A stretch of 64,000 nucleotides of DNA from an uncultured Clostridia bacterium (lineage in GTDB: Bacteria; Bacillota; Clostridia; Christensenellales; UBA1242). The notes beneath the pieces are model-generated. The model made no database searches. It saw nothing but the letters and a program-made list of their open reading frames with translations, and had not been told where the DNA came from. Location: assembly GCA_944382715.1 (NCBI GenBank), contig CALWNC010000001.1:54872-118871 (forward strand), given 5' to 3'. Positions 16,400 to 24,070 of this stretch are shown here, one piece after another. Both the position numbers and the translations under genes were made by a program. Numbering within the stretch: the first letter of the stretch is position 1; each line of letters starts with the position of its first letter.

Positions 16400-17367
16400 T
16401 TTACTTTAACCTCCACTAATTTAAACAAGAAATTATCTATTACTGCCGTTGAATTTGCATTATAGCTTAAATCTTTCTTTGACTTAATAACACAGTCCAT
16501 AAGTTCGCTTGTTGCATCTAAATTAAGTCTAGATGCAATTAATTTAAGCTTTTCAATAACGGAATTTAAAATAACTTCATTATAATTTTTTAAAATTACA
16601 AATGACAAATCTCTTATTATAAGTTCTGCTAAATTAAAAAACTCATCTTTATCAATATTTTTAGATGAAAAATAGCTTGAATATTCTAAAACATCTCTAC
16701 TTCCATTTATATCATAAAAACACATAATTGTTTTATTAAAAAAATTAATAAAATTGCTATCCATTGACAATTTTTCTGCAAGAAGTGCATTATTATTTGA
16801 ACAATTTGCATAAATTTTAGCATTTGACTCATTTGCACCAGCTTCACAAAGCATTTTAAAAATTGTTTCTGTTGATATTTCATCAAGTTCTATAGTTTTA
16901 ACCCTAGACATAATAGTTGGAAGAATCTTAACAGTGCTTGTAGCACTTAAAATGAAATATGTTTTAGATGGAGGTTCTTCAATGGTTTTCAAAATCTTAT
17001 TTTGACTTGCCTCATTCATGTTTTGAATATTTAGTAAAATAAATATTTTTTTATCTGATTCAAAGGGACTAACCTGTGCTTGATCCACAATTTCGCTAAC
17101 CTTTGATACATCTATATTCTCTTCCGCCAAACCATAAATTTTAACATCTGGGTGTGAATTATTTTCTATTCTCAAAATATTTTTTTGTGCAATTTCACTT
17201 TCTTTTATATTAATTAAATTTTCTGCAAAAATCTTTGAAAAAATTTGATTATAATTTTCATCTTGACTTGTAAAAAGATATGCGTGAGAAATTCTTTCTG
17301 AAGTAATATCCTTTTTTAAAATCTGATATGCATTTGAGTTTACTATAAAATTCTTATAATTGAGCAT
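16378..17367 (-). CDS. holB: DNA polymerase III subunit delta'
   Basis: 329 residues. The segment ISHAYLFTSQDENYNQIFSK stands where DnaX-type proteins have a P-loop; loss of it is normal for delta'. Other signs are HPDVKIYG, DKKIFILLNIQNMNEASQNK (about 105-124), ILKTIEEPPSKTYFIL (about 125-140) and TIMSRVKTIEL (about 150). It is a fixed subunit of the clamp loader, working with HolA (4.6-5.6 kb) and DnaX. First gene of the holB-ricT-ferredoxin-trmN6 unit. Confidence 0.9.
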   Translation of the reverse strand: MLNYKNFIVNSNAYQILKKDITSERISHAYLFTSQDENYNQIFSKIFAENLINIKESEIAQKNILRIENNSHPDVKIYGLAEENIDVSKVSEIVDQAQVSPFESDKKIFILLNIQNMNEASQNKILKTIEEPPSKTYFILSATSTVKILPTIMSRVKTIELDEISTETIFKMLCEAGANESNAKIYANCSNNNALLAEKLSMDSNFINFFNKTIMCFYDINGSRDVLEYSSYFSSKNIDKDEFFNLAELIIRDLSFVILKNYNEVILNSVIEKLKLIASRLNLDATSELMDCVIKSKKDLSYNANSTAVIDNFLFKLVEVKVKCRRLLG

Positions 17368-17443
17368 TTTTCACCTAATAATACTTTAATAAAAATATTC
17401 CACAAAGTCAAGAATATAAAACAAAGTCAAAAATTAAAAATAA

Positions 17444-17489
17444 TTTACATAATAAAAATGTAGCAAATGCTACATTTTTATTATGTAAA
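17444..17489. terminator. 46-bp perfect palindrome between greA and holB
   Basis: Two 22-base arms (17444-17465 and 17468-17489) are exact reverse complements around a 2-base AA centre. The core is ATGTAGCA/TGCTACAT with A/T-rich flanks. It can act as a terminator for greA on the minus strand (T-run in the distal arm), but the arms are longer than in the other terminators here. Confidence 0.65.
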
Positions 17490-17595
17490 GACAAAAATTT
17501 CAAAAAATTTGTTACTGCACCCTATATTTTAGCAAAAAAACTAAAATTATTAAGCAAGAACAATAGTAAAACCATTAAATATTTGATTTAATTAG

Positions 17596-18063
17596 TTATT
17601 TTATTTCCAAAATTTTGAGTTGCATATCACCACCTGGTGCTTTAACAGTAACTATATCTCCCACTTTTCCACCAATTAGTGCTTGACCAACTGGAGATTC
17701 ATTTGAAACATAATTCTTGTCTGGGTTACTTTCAATAATTCCAACAACTTTGTAGGTAACTTCTTCATCAAATTCCATGTCATATACTTTTACAAAATTG
17801 CCAACACTTACCACATCATTGGAAATAGAACCCTGTTCAACAATTGTTGCCTTCCTAAGCGTTTCTTCTATCTGAGAGATTTCAGTTTCAACAATTGACT
17901 GCTCTTTTTTTGCAGCATCATATTCTGAATTTTCACTCAAATCACCAAAATCCCTTGCTATTTTAAGCTTTTCAAGAACCTCTGGTCTTTTTACATTTTT
18001 TAAATATCTAAGTCTTTCTTCTTTTTCTGCTTTTCCCTCAGCAGTAATAAATAAATCTGCCAT
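17596..18063 (-). CDS. greA: transcription elongation factor GreA
   Basis: 155 residues from the second ATG (MADLFIT), which is placed correctly behind GGAGATGACT; the first ATG lies inside the ribosome site. The N-terminal coiled coil carries ARDFGDLSENSEYDAAK (about 37-53) with the acidic tip residues that reach into the RNA polymerase channel. The C-terminal FKBP-like domain has VSNESPVGQALIG. GreA rescues backtracked RNA polymerase. A second Gre-like gene is at 49140-49643. Confidence 0.95.
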   Translation of the reverse strand: MADLFITAEGKAEKEERLRYLKNVKRPEVLEKLKIARDFGDLSENSEYDAAKKEQSIVETEISQIEETLRKATIVEQGSISNDVVSVGNFVKVYDMEFDEEVTYKVVGIIESNPDKNYVSNESPVGQALIGGKVGDIVTVKAPGGDMQLKILEIK

Positions 18064-18206
18064 AGTCATCTCCTTCTAGCAAAAATTTATATGCTATAAT
18101 AAATTTTAATGTATTATATTATAATTTAAAAGGAATGTCAAATTAATTTTTATTTACTTGATTATTTTATAAAATTTATGATATCATAGTTGCTAAGGAG
18201 TATAGT

Positions 18207-18479
18207 ATGCTACGAATTTGGTCACACACAACAGTTGATACAAAAATTACTAGGTCATTTATCTATGAAAGTATAGATAATTTTTCAGAAAATACATTCA
18301 GGCTTCATATTGAAAGGATTTGTCATGAACTTGATATTCCAACCCCAATAATTTTAAAAACTCACATAGATAGTTATGTGAGTTTTAATACTGTCACTTT
18401 TTATCCGAGAGATTTTATTGAGTCGATTGATTTTGATAAATTTATTCTTGAAAACGCAAGTATTAATAGTGATAATTAA
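18207..18479 (+). CDS. conserved-looking small hypothetical protein
   Basis: 90 residues, no membrane segment. It contains HIERICHELDIPTPIILKTH and FYPRDFIESIDFDKFI, which look like a compact folded alpha/beta protein. GCTAAGGAG precedes the ATG and a TATCAT -10-like box lies upstream. Its end overlaps by four bases the stop end of the converging Rho-like gene. I recall similar short proteins in Clostridia but no function. Confidence 0.6.
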   Translation: MLRIWSHTTVDTKITRSFIYESIDNFSENTFRLHIERICHELDIPTPIILKTHIDSYVSFNTVTFYPRDFIESIDFDKFILENASINSDN

Positions 18480-19480
18480 TAAGAAACTTCAGCCTCTAAG
18501 TAGAACGCTAAATAAATATTCCCAAGCTTTGTAATCTTATTAAAAGTTTCACGAAGATACCTAGTAGTGCGACTTTGCACATCTTCATCAAATTTGTCTA
18601 GAATATTTTTTATGCAATTACCATCTTCTAAAACAACAATCAAATCATCACCCTGGTGAGTTGCTTTTTCACACATTCCCGCAAATAACATAAGTTTTTT
18701 ATAAATTTGAGATTTATCTTCATCTTCAAAGTACTTTAAGCTTTGAAGATTTTTTCCTTTATAATCATTTTCAGTAAATAGAACTATACTAATATTTCGA
18801 CTATCCGAAATTTCAATTAACTTTTCAATTTCTGACCTGATTTCTTCTTTTGTGCATAAATAAAAATCCCTAGATTGTCCTGAACGCAAAACACTATTAT
18901 CTACAATAATATCGGTAAAATTATCTTCTAATTTTATCCCATTAATAGAAATTGGTTTGATTAAATCTTCACAAATAATCACTTCAACAACATCAAGATT
19001 AATTAAGCCAAATTTCTTTGCAAATTCAGTAGTAATTTCAATGTCATCGGCTGAACCAATAAATGCCTTTGTTCTCAAAAAATGTTTTCCATTTTCTTCA
19101 AAATAAATTCTTGTTTCAAAGTTTTCACCTGTAATATATTCGGAAGTTGGACTTGAAACTTTTGATAGCCCAAAATCTTCCACAAATGAATAGCTCTTTA
19201 ATTCATCGCTAAAATCAGTATTAGTTTTGATTTTATCTAAAAATAATCCCATATCAAAAGAATTTGAATTTGGTTTTCTTCCATAGTTATTCTTTCTAAC
19301 TGGAATCTCAATTTCACCGTAAACAACCTTTAAGATATAGTCAACTAATTCCTGTTTGCTTTTTGAAGTTGGCGAAGGAACACCAAATTTTCTTCCAAGT
19401 GCTCTAAGTTCCCTTATATTAAGGAGATAAAGTGACTTTTCATTAAATAAAGCTTGGTCTAATGAGTTGATTTCTTCCAT
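18476..19480 (-). CDS. Rho-like protein without nucleotide-binding motifs
   Basis: 334 residues from MEEINSLDQ, chosen because AAGGAGA precedes it; the longer frame would intrude into the next gene. Residues about 14-50 form a Rho N-terminal (SAP-like) helical module (LLNIRELRALGRKFGVPSP). The rest follows Rho's order: DDIEITTEFAKKFGLINLDVVEV corresponds to the RNA-binding segment ending in RRFGLRTGDLV, LRSGQSRDFYL to the GQRGLIVAPPKAGKT region, and a helix plus DDLIVVLEDGNCI to Rho's Walker B helix and strand. The P-loop is absent and Walker B is altered, and the protein ends early. It is therefore not a working ATP-dependent terminator. Similarity is judged by eye. Confidence 0.55.
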   Translation of the reverse strand: MEEINSLDQALFNEKSLYLLNIRELRALGRKFGVPSPTSKSKQELVDYILKVVYGEIEIPVRKNNYGRKPNSNSFDMGLFLDKIKTNTDFSDELKSYSFVEDFGLSKVSSPTSEYITGENFETRIYFEENGKHFLRTKAFIGSADDIEITTEFAKKFGLINLDVVEVIICEDLIKPISINGIKLEDNFTDIIVDNSVLRSGQSRDFYLCTKEEIRSEIEKLIEISDSRNISIVLFTENDYKGKNLQSLKYFEDEDKSQIYKKLMLFAGMCEKATHQGDDLIVVLEDGNCIKNILDKFDEDVQSRTTRYLRETFNKITKLGNIYLAFYLEAEVSY

Positions 19481-19532
19481 CGTTTTCTTTCTCCTTAATG
19501 TATATTTTAACATATTTGAATGATTTTGTCTA

Positions 19533-21008
19533 TTAATTATATAGATTAATCGGTGAATAAATATATATTTTTTCACCTTGTTCAAATGAACCGACAACTT
19601 CATTTTGGCTGGTAATTGTTTCTGGACGAACATTTAGTGATTTTGCAACTTCAAAAAGAGTTTCTCCCTGCTTTGTGATATATATCTTAATACCCGCTTC
19701 ATTTTCACTCTTTTCGCCTTGAATTTCATATTCTTTTACATATTTTTCACTAACTTCTTTCTCAAAGTTAACCATATAATTGATATTGTAAATTACCTCT
19801 AAAAATTTGCCTGCCTTTACCTTAAATGATGATATTTCTGGTGAAACTAATACATTTCCCACAACCTCATCATTTTCTTTAATTATATCAAGTTTTACAG
19901 GTAAATTAGTTTCAAACTCACAGTAATCATTTTCGGTCTTATAAAGAACTCGCGAAGTAATCACGCCAGATATAATTGCCTTATCTTCACTTTCTTCAAC
20001 TGATGAAACTGCAAATTTTGGCAAATAAATAGACAAAATATCATCAAAATTTTCAAGTTTAGAGATATCCTCAGTAAGCATTGTAGTATCTGTAAAGTTT
20101 TTCATTTTTGAAAAGGTTCTTGCATCAATATAATCATATGTTATTTGAATTTTATTTTTTAATGAAAACATATCTTCTATAATTTCATAGCTACCCTCTT
20201 CATAAACAATCCCTTTTGCATATAAGTCAAACGCATAAACGAGATTTGTTTTTCCTTCGTTTTCTTCTGGCGTTACAGTGACATTTTTCATAATTGGAAT
20301 AACTGCCACTTTCATATTTGGAAGTGTACCGTTAGATTGAATTTCTTGTTTAAATTCAAACTCTTTTGCAAGATGACCAACCCCTTCTGAGTCTTTATAG
20401 ATGACATTAGAAAGGATCTTACCTTCAATTGATATTTTGTCCACCAAACAGCTAGTGTCCGTAATTATTAGATTTGCCGATGAAGAAATAACTTTTAGAT
20501 CAGTAAAATTAACTTCCGTTTCTTCTGCGACAACAAAATTATCCTCGGAAGCTGTTACAAACTTTTGAGCCTCAAAAGTAGAGGTTTTTGTAACAAAATC
20601 CTTATTATCTTCTGAAAATGCTGGTAATTCATAACTATAATTTCCATTTAATACTACTTGATGCTCAAAAACACAAATTGCTTCTGCATTTGAAAAAGAA
20701 ACATTTTTAAGCGTTAATCTATCTTCTGCAATCATATCATCAAGTTCTATGTCTAGCTGTTGCTTTTCAATAAAATCAAAGAACACTTCACTTTGGTCAA
20801 GCTCATCAAGTTTGTTAACAAAAATTACATTTGCCTTGATTTTGCCACTAAGTGAGACATAGCCACTAAGTACATCACAAGAAGAAATAATAGAAGTTGC
20901 ATCGACATTTAATATTTTTTTTATCGGACTGGCAGTTGAAACTTTGATTTGTGTTGAAAATTTATCCATAGTAATTTTTTTCCTTGTTATAAATGCTACA
21001 TTTTCCAT
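19533..21008 (-). CDS. SipL-like DUF3794 + LysM protein
   Basis: 491 residues from MENVAFITRKK, behind GGGGGATATT. DUF3794 (SPOCS) repeats fill most of the protein: segments such as SCDVLSGYVSLSGKIKANVIF, SCLVDKISIEGKILSNVIYK and DKAIISGVITSRVLYKT recur about every 150 residues. A C-terminal LysM domain (about 445-488, IYITKQGETLFEVAKSLNV) would bind peptidoglycan. SipL with this architecture anchors SpoIVA during coat assembly in Clostridioides difficile. No signal peptide, consistent with action in the mother cell. Confidence 0.85.
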   Translation of the reverse strand: MENVAFITRKKITMDKFSTQIKVSTASPIKKILNVDATSIISSCDVLSGYVSLSGKIKANVIFVNKLDELDQSEVFFDFIEKQQLDIELDDMIAEDRLTLKNVSFSNAEAICVFEHQVVLNGNYSYELPAFSEDNKDFVTKTSTFEAQKFVTASEDNFVVAEETEVNFTDLKVISSSANLIITDTSCLVDKISIEGKILSNVIYKDSEGVGHLAKEFEFKQEIQSNGTLPNMKVAVIPIMKNVTVTPEENEGKTNLVYAFDLYAKGIVYEEGSYEIIEDMFSLKNKIQITYDYIDARTFSKMKNFTDTTMLTEDISKLENFDDILSIYLPKFAVSSVEESEDKAIISGVITSRVLYKTENDYCEFETNLPVKLDIIKENDEVVGNVLVSPEISSFKVKAGKFLEVIYNINYMVNFEKEVSEKYVKEYEIQGEKSENEAGIKIYITKQGETLFEVAKSLNVRPETITSQNEVVGSFEQGEKIYIYSPINLYN

Positions 21009-21107
21009 AATATCCCCCACTAAAATAATTGTACTAGCCAAACTGTTTTTTTATGACTTATTGAATAAAATTATTTTTTAGGACAATAATTTTTGTGAGG
21101 AGAAATT

Positions 21108-21350
21108 ATGAGAAAAGTAAATAGTAGTGTATTAAATGTAATTCAAGAAATTGAAAAACTCAAAGGAGAAAACATTTCAATGGAAATTAATCGTGGACGA
21201 AAGAAGATAGAAAAATATCAAGGAACGATTGAAAACATTTATCCAAGTATTTTTACAGTTAATATTGGAAATGGAAAAAGTCCACTATCATATTCTTACT
21301 CAGAGGTACTTTGTGGCGATGTGGTAATTAGTAAGCTTGATAAGGAATAG
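21108..21350 (+). CDS. veg: Veg family protein
   Basis: 80 residues, the whole length of Veg. KLKGENISMEINRGRKKIEK and ENIYPSIFTVNI are family hallmarks. In Bacillus Veg affects biofilm genes, and its gene is near ksgA; here it lies about 9 kb from rsmA. GAGGAGAAATT gives a strong ribosome site, and a terminator follows directly. Confidence 0.9.
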   Translation: MRKVNSSVLNVIQEIEKLKGENISMEINRGRKKIEKYQGTIENIYPSIFTVNIGNGKSPLSYSYSEVLCGDVVISKLDKE

Positions 21351-21387
21351 AAAAAAAGCATTTAACATTATGTTAAATGCTTTTTTA
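21351..21387. terminator. bidirectional terminator after veg
   Basis: aaaaaaagcatttaaca, loop TTA, and its complement tgttaaatgcttttttt, between two converging genes. Confidence 0.9.
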
Positions 21388-21395
21388 TTTTTTTA

Positions 21396-21989
21396 TTACT
21401 TTTTTTTACCTAAAAGATCATTATCTCCACCATAGTCATAGTCATCATCTTCATCGTCTTCATCAAGATCGTCGTCATCGTCTACTTCGACCACCTCAAA
21501 GTCATCATCAACTGAGTCACTAATAATGTCCTCTTCCTCTTCTTCGTCCTCATCTTCAGAAAACTCAATTGGAGTATCCAAGTCATCTAAGGTATCATCA
21601 TCTATCTTATAAGGATCGTCTGTTACATCTATGTCCTCAAATCCAGAATTGTATTCCTCTTCTCCATCTTCATCGCTGTCAATATCTGATCTTGCCAAAT
21701 CTGTGTCATCATCATCGGATTTTTCCCATACTTTTGACACTGGTTCATCATCGTCACTGTCTGAAGAATTTTTCTTGCCTCTACATTCATCACACATTGA
21801 TTGACCTTCTTTTATATAATTTACCCCACACACAGGACAAAGTTCCATATCTTCTAAATTATCAAAAAAATCGTCCTCTGCGTCATGATTATGATTCATT
21901 TCAGCCTTACATATCGGACAGTAATCTTCAGTCTCTAAGATATAATTAAGTTCGCATCTTGGACATTTTTTATATTTACCCATATACAT
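21396..21989 (-). CDS. double zinc-ribbon protein with a highly acidic tail
   Basis: 197 residues. Two Cys4 zinc ribbons are visible: CPRC..CPIC (about residues 9-28) and CPVC..CDEC (about 52-69). From about residue 75 to the end the protein is an Asp/Glu-dominated low-complexity tail, ending in a short basic GKKK. It could imitate nucleic acid or bind basic proteins such as RNA polymerase parts, but that is inference. It is preceded by a long noncoding region (to 22445) and a GAGGTGAATG ribosome site. Confidence 0.75.
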   Translation of the reverse strand: MYMGKYKKCPRCELNYILETEDYCPICKAEMNHNHDAEDDFFDNLEDMELCPVCGVNYIKEGQSMCDECRGKKNSSDSDDDEPVSKVWEKSDDDDTDLARSDIDSDEDGEEEYNSGFEDIDVTDDPYKIDDDTLDDLDTPIEFSEDEDEEEEEDIISDSVDDDFEVVEVDDDDDLDEDDEDDDYDYGGDNDLLGKKK

Positions 21990-22445
21990 TCACCTCAAAT
22001 TATTGACCATATAGTATAACAAAAAAAATTTTTTGTAAACTATTTTAATGTACTTTTTCATTTTTATATTGTATTACCAATTATAAAAAATATACATTAA
22101 AAAATTTGATTTTATTTATCATAAAAATGATTGTTATTTTTGTAGCCTAATACTGCTAACTACTTTATGGTATTCATAATAAATATGCTATGTGATGAAA
22201 AACTAATTCAATGAAAAATTTAGGTTGTAAATTAAATCTCATTTGTAAAATAACATTAAATTTATAAATTGAAAGTTTTCGGCAACCGTGACAAAACAAC
22301 TTTTTCGTCAATTAATATTCTTTCAAAATGTGATGCTACAATACATTATATTGAGAATATGACTTGTATCTAAAATTTAATTTTCTTAAATTTTAACATC
22401 ACTTTATTTTTATTAGTAAATACTACAAAAATTAATAACTAAAAT
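21990..22445. other. 456-bp intergenic region without a gene
   Basis: Very AT-rich. On the minus strand a GTGATG / CATCAC pair about 55 bases apart (around 22332-22395) brackets a possible long hairpin. A TTGACG box lies near 22300 and a slightly GC-rich block around 22275-22310 (gttttcggcaaccgtgac). It may hold the promoter and 5' leader of the zinc-ribbon gene. No known RNA family was recognised. Confidence 0.4.
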
Positions 22446-22469
22446 AAACGGCAAAATTCATTGCCGTTT
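22446..22469 (-). terminator. terminator of acpP
   Basis: aaacggcaa, 6-base loop, ttgccgttt; followed on the minus strand by TATTTTA. Confidence 0.7.
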
Positions 22470-22474
22470 TAAAT

Positions 22475-22705
22475 TTATTTTTTGTGAGAGTCTATAAACT
22501 CAACAACATCTTTAACAGTTTTAATATTTGGAATTGCATCATCAGGAATTGAAACTCCAAATTCATCTTCAATAGACATCAAAATCTCAACTAAATCTAA
22601 GGAATCAGCACCAAGTTCCTCAGCAATGTTTGTGTCATCTGAAATTTTTTTCGCATCAACTGAAAATTGTTTTGCAATTATTTCCTTTACTTTATCAATT
22701 GTCAT
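22475..22705 (-). CDS. acpP: acyl carrier protein
   Basis: 76 residues, the standard ACP length. The phosphopantetheine site GADSLDLVE is present with Ser36 as the attachment residue, and the protein is acidic with four helices (DKVKEIIAKQF, SLDLVEILMSIEDEFGV). It carries growing acyl chains in fatty acid synthesis. It stands alone here, with its own promoter (TTGCAA-17-TAACAT) and a strong GGAGGTTAAATT ribosome site. Confidence 0.96.
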   Translation of the reverse strand: MTIDKVKEIIAKQFSVDAKKISDDTNIAEELGADSLDLVEILMSIEDEFGVSIPDDAIPNIKTVKDVVEFIDSHKK

Positions 22706-22725
22706 AATTTAACCTCCACGCTGTA

Positions 22726-22754
22726 ATGTTAGCATACTTAAAAAGATTTTGCAA
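22726..22754 (-). promoter_or_regulatory. sigma-A-type promoter of acpP
   Basis: TTGCAA (22749-22754 on the minus strand), 17-base spacer, TAACAT (22726-22731). It lies 21 bases before the ATG. Confidence 0.7.
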
Positions 22755-22768
22755 CAAAAAATTAAACA

Positions 22769-24061
22769 TTATTGTTGTATAATTTTATCGCTAGCATATA
22801 TAGTTACATATTTTTCCTCATTAAATAGTGGACTTATAATTTTAAACTCTATAGGAGAGTTAGTTAAAATATCAAAAGAAATATCCTCAAAGCAATATTT
22901 ATTTATCATCTGCACTTCATTTAAGTTTCCCTGCAAATCATAGTAAGTAAATGACAATATTATATCATTCACATTTAAAAGCCCACTTGAAATTGAATTA
23001 TTTTCTACTGATGAAACACGAACTTCATAATCCTCAACAATATTGCCATTAAGGTTTATAGTAGAAATTAGATTTGCATAATTTAAAAATGTTACTCCTA
23101 AGTTTACACTGCTTGGAAAACCGTTATTAGCGATAATGCTTTTTGCAATTGATATTGCCAAAGTACTAGGAATTGCAAAAGCCGTTCCTTCAACTGTTGT
23201 AACAGAACTTAAACTACTTGTTGAGCTTAGTTTTGCATTAATAATTCCAATAAACTCACCTGAGTTATTAAACAGACCACCACCTGAATTTCCCGGATTT
23301 ATAGAAGCATCTGTTTGTAATTCTCGGGCAATTTTATCTTCAACAATAACTTCTTTATTTACTCTTGATATCACCCCACTTGTAACACTCAGTCCTCCAG
23401 AAAGTGAGTTGCCCACAGCAAAAACACTTTCTCCAACTGAAACTAGCTGACTATTTTTTATTGAAATTTCGCTAACACTTTGAGATTCACTAAATCCAAA
23501 AATCTTTATTACTGCCACATCATATGTAGAAGAATATCCAACTAGAGTTGCCTTGATTGGTTTTGAGCTGGAAGAAAAAAGAACATAAATCGAAGAATTG
23601 TATCCACTAATCACATGATAGCAGGTTAAAACATAAATATAATCCTCATCAAAATCAATACTAAGAATTACTCCTGAACCACGACTTGCAGTATTGTTAT
23701 AAAATGAGTTTTCATCATATGCATATCCTCCTGCTGCAATACAAACTGAACTTTGCAAGGCACTTTGAACAGCATAAGTAGAAATGCCGTCACCACTCAC
23801 ACTTACATTGTAATAATTTAAATTAAATTTTTTAACATAATTATTTTTTATATTAAAAAAAACAACCCCAATAAGTAACAAATTAAAACAAAAAAAGACA
23901 AACGCAATAAAAGAAACTAACTTTATTATCGTCTTGTCTTTTTTAGAAGTTCCATTTTCATAATTTTTGTCACATAGATTTGTGCTATTTCTCTGAATAG
24001 GAACATAAGTATAGGCAATTTTTTCTCTATTAGTTTCCCCTTCATTGTTTTTAAAATTCAT
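22769..24061 (-). CDS. HtrA/DegP-type trypsin-like serine protease
   Basis: 430 residues. Cytosolic N-terminus of about 45 residues, one membrane helix (about 46-72), then a protease domain outside the membrane. The triad is visible: His in VLTCYHVISG (about 148), Asp in TYDVAVIKI (about 180) and Ser in INPGNSGGGLFN (about 255). The C-terminal 110 residues resemble a divergent PDZ domain (SGLLNVNDIILSF). HtrA proteases degrade misfolded envelope proteins. Nine bases separate it from the upstream surface-protein gene, so the two are co-transcribed. Confidence 0.88.
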   Translation of the reverse strand: MNFKNNEGETNREKIAYTYVPIQRNSTNLCDKNYENGTSKKDKTIIKLVSFIAFVFFCFNLLLIGVVFFNIKNNYVKKFNLNYYNVSVSGDGISTYAVQSALQSSVCIAAGGYAYDENSFYNNTASRGSGVILSIDFDEDYIYVLTCYHVISGYNSSIYVLFSSSSKPIKATLVGYSSTYDVAVIKIFGFSESQSVSEISIKNSQLVSVGESVFAVGNSLSGGLSVTSGVISRVNKEVIVEDKIARELQTDASINPGNSGGGLFNNSGEFIGIINAKLSSTSSLSSVTTVEGTAFAIPSTLAISIAKSIIANNGFPSSVNLGVTFLNYANLISTINLNGNIVEDYEVRVSSVENNSISSGLLNVNDIILSFTYYDLQGNLNEVQMINKYCFEDISFDILTNSPIEFKIISPLFNEEKYVTIYASDKIIQQ

Positions 24062-24070
24062 ACAATTGTA

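Noticed and set aside
16378..17367. Missing P-loop in holB as a sign of decay
   Set aside because: The delta' subunit normally lacks ATP binding, so this is ordinary.
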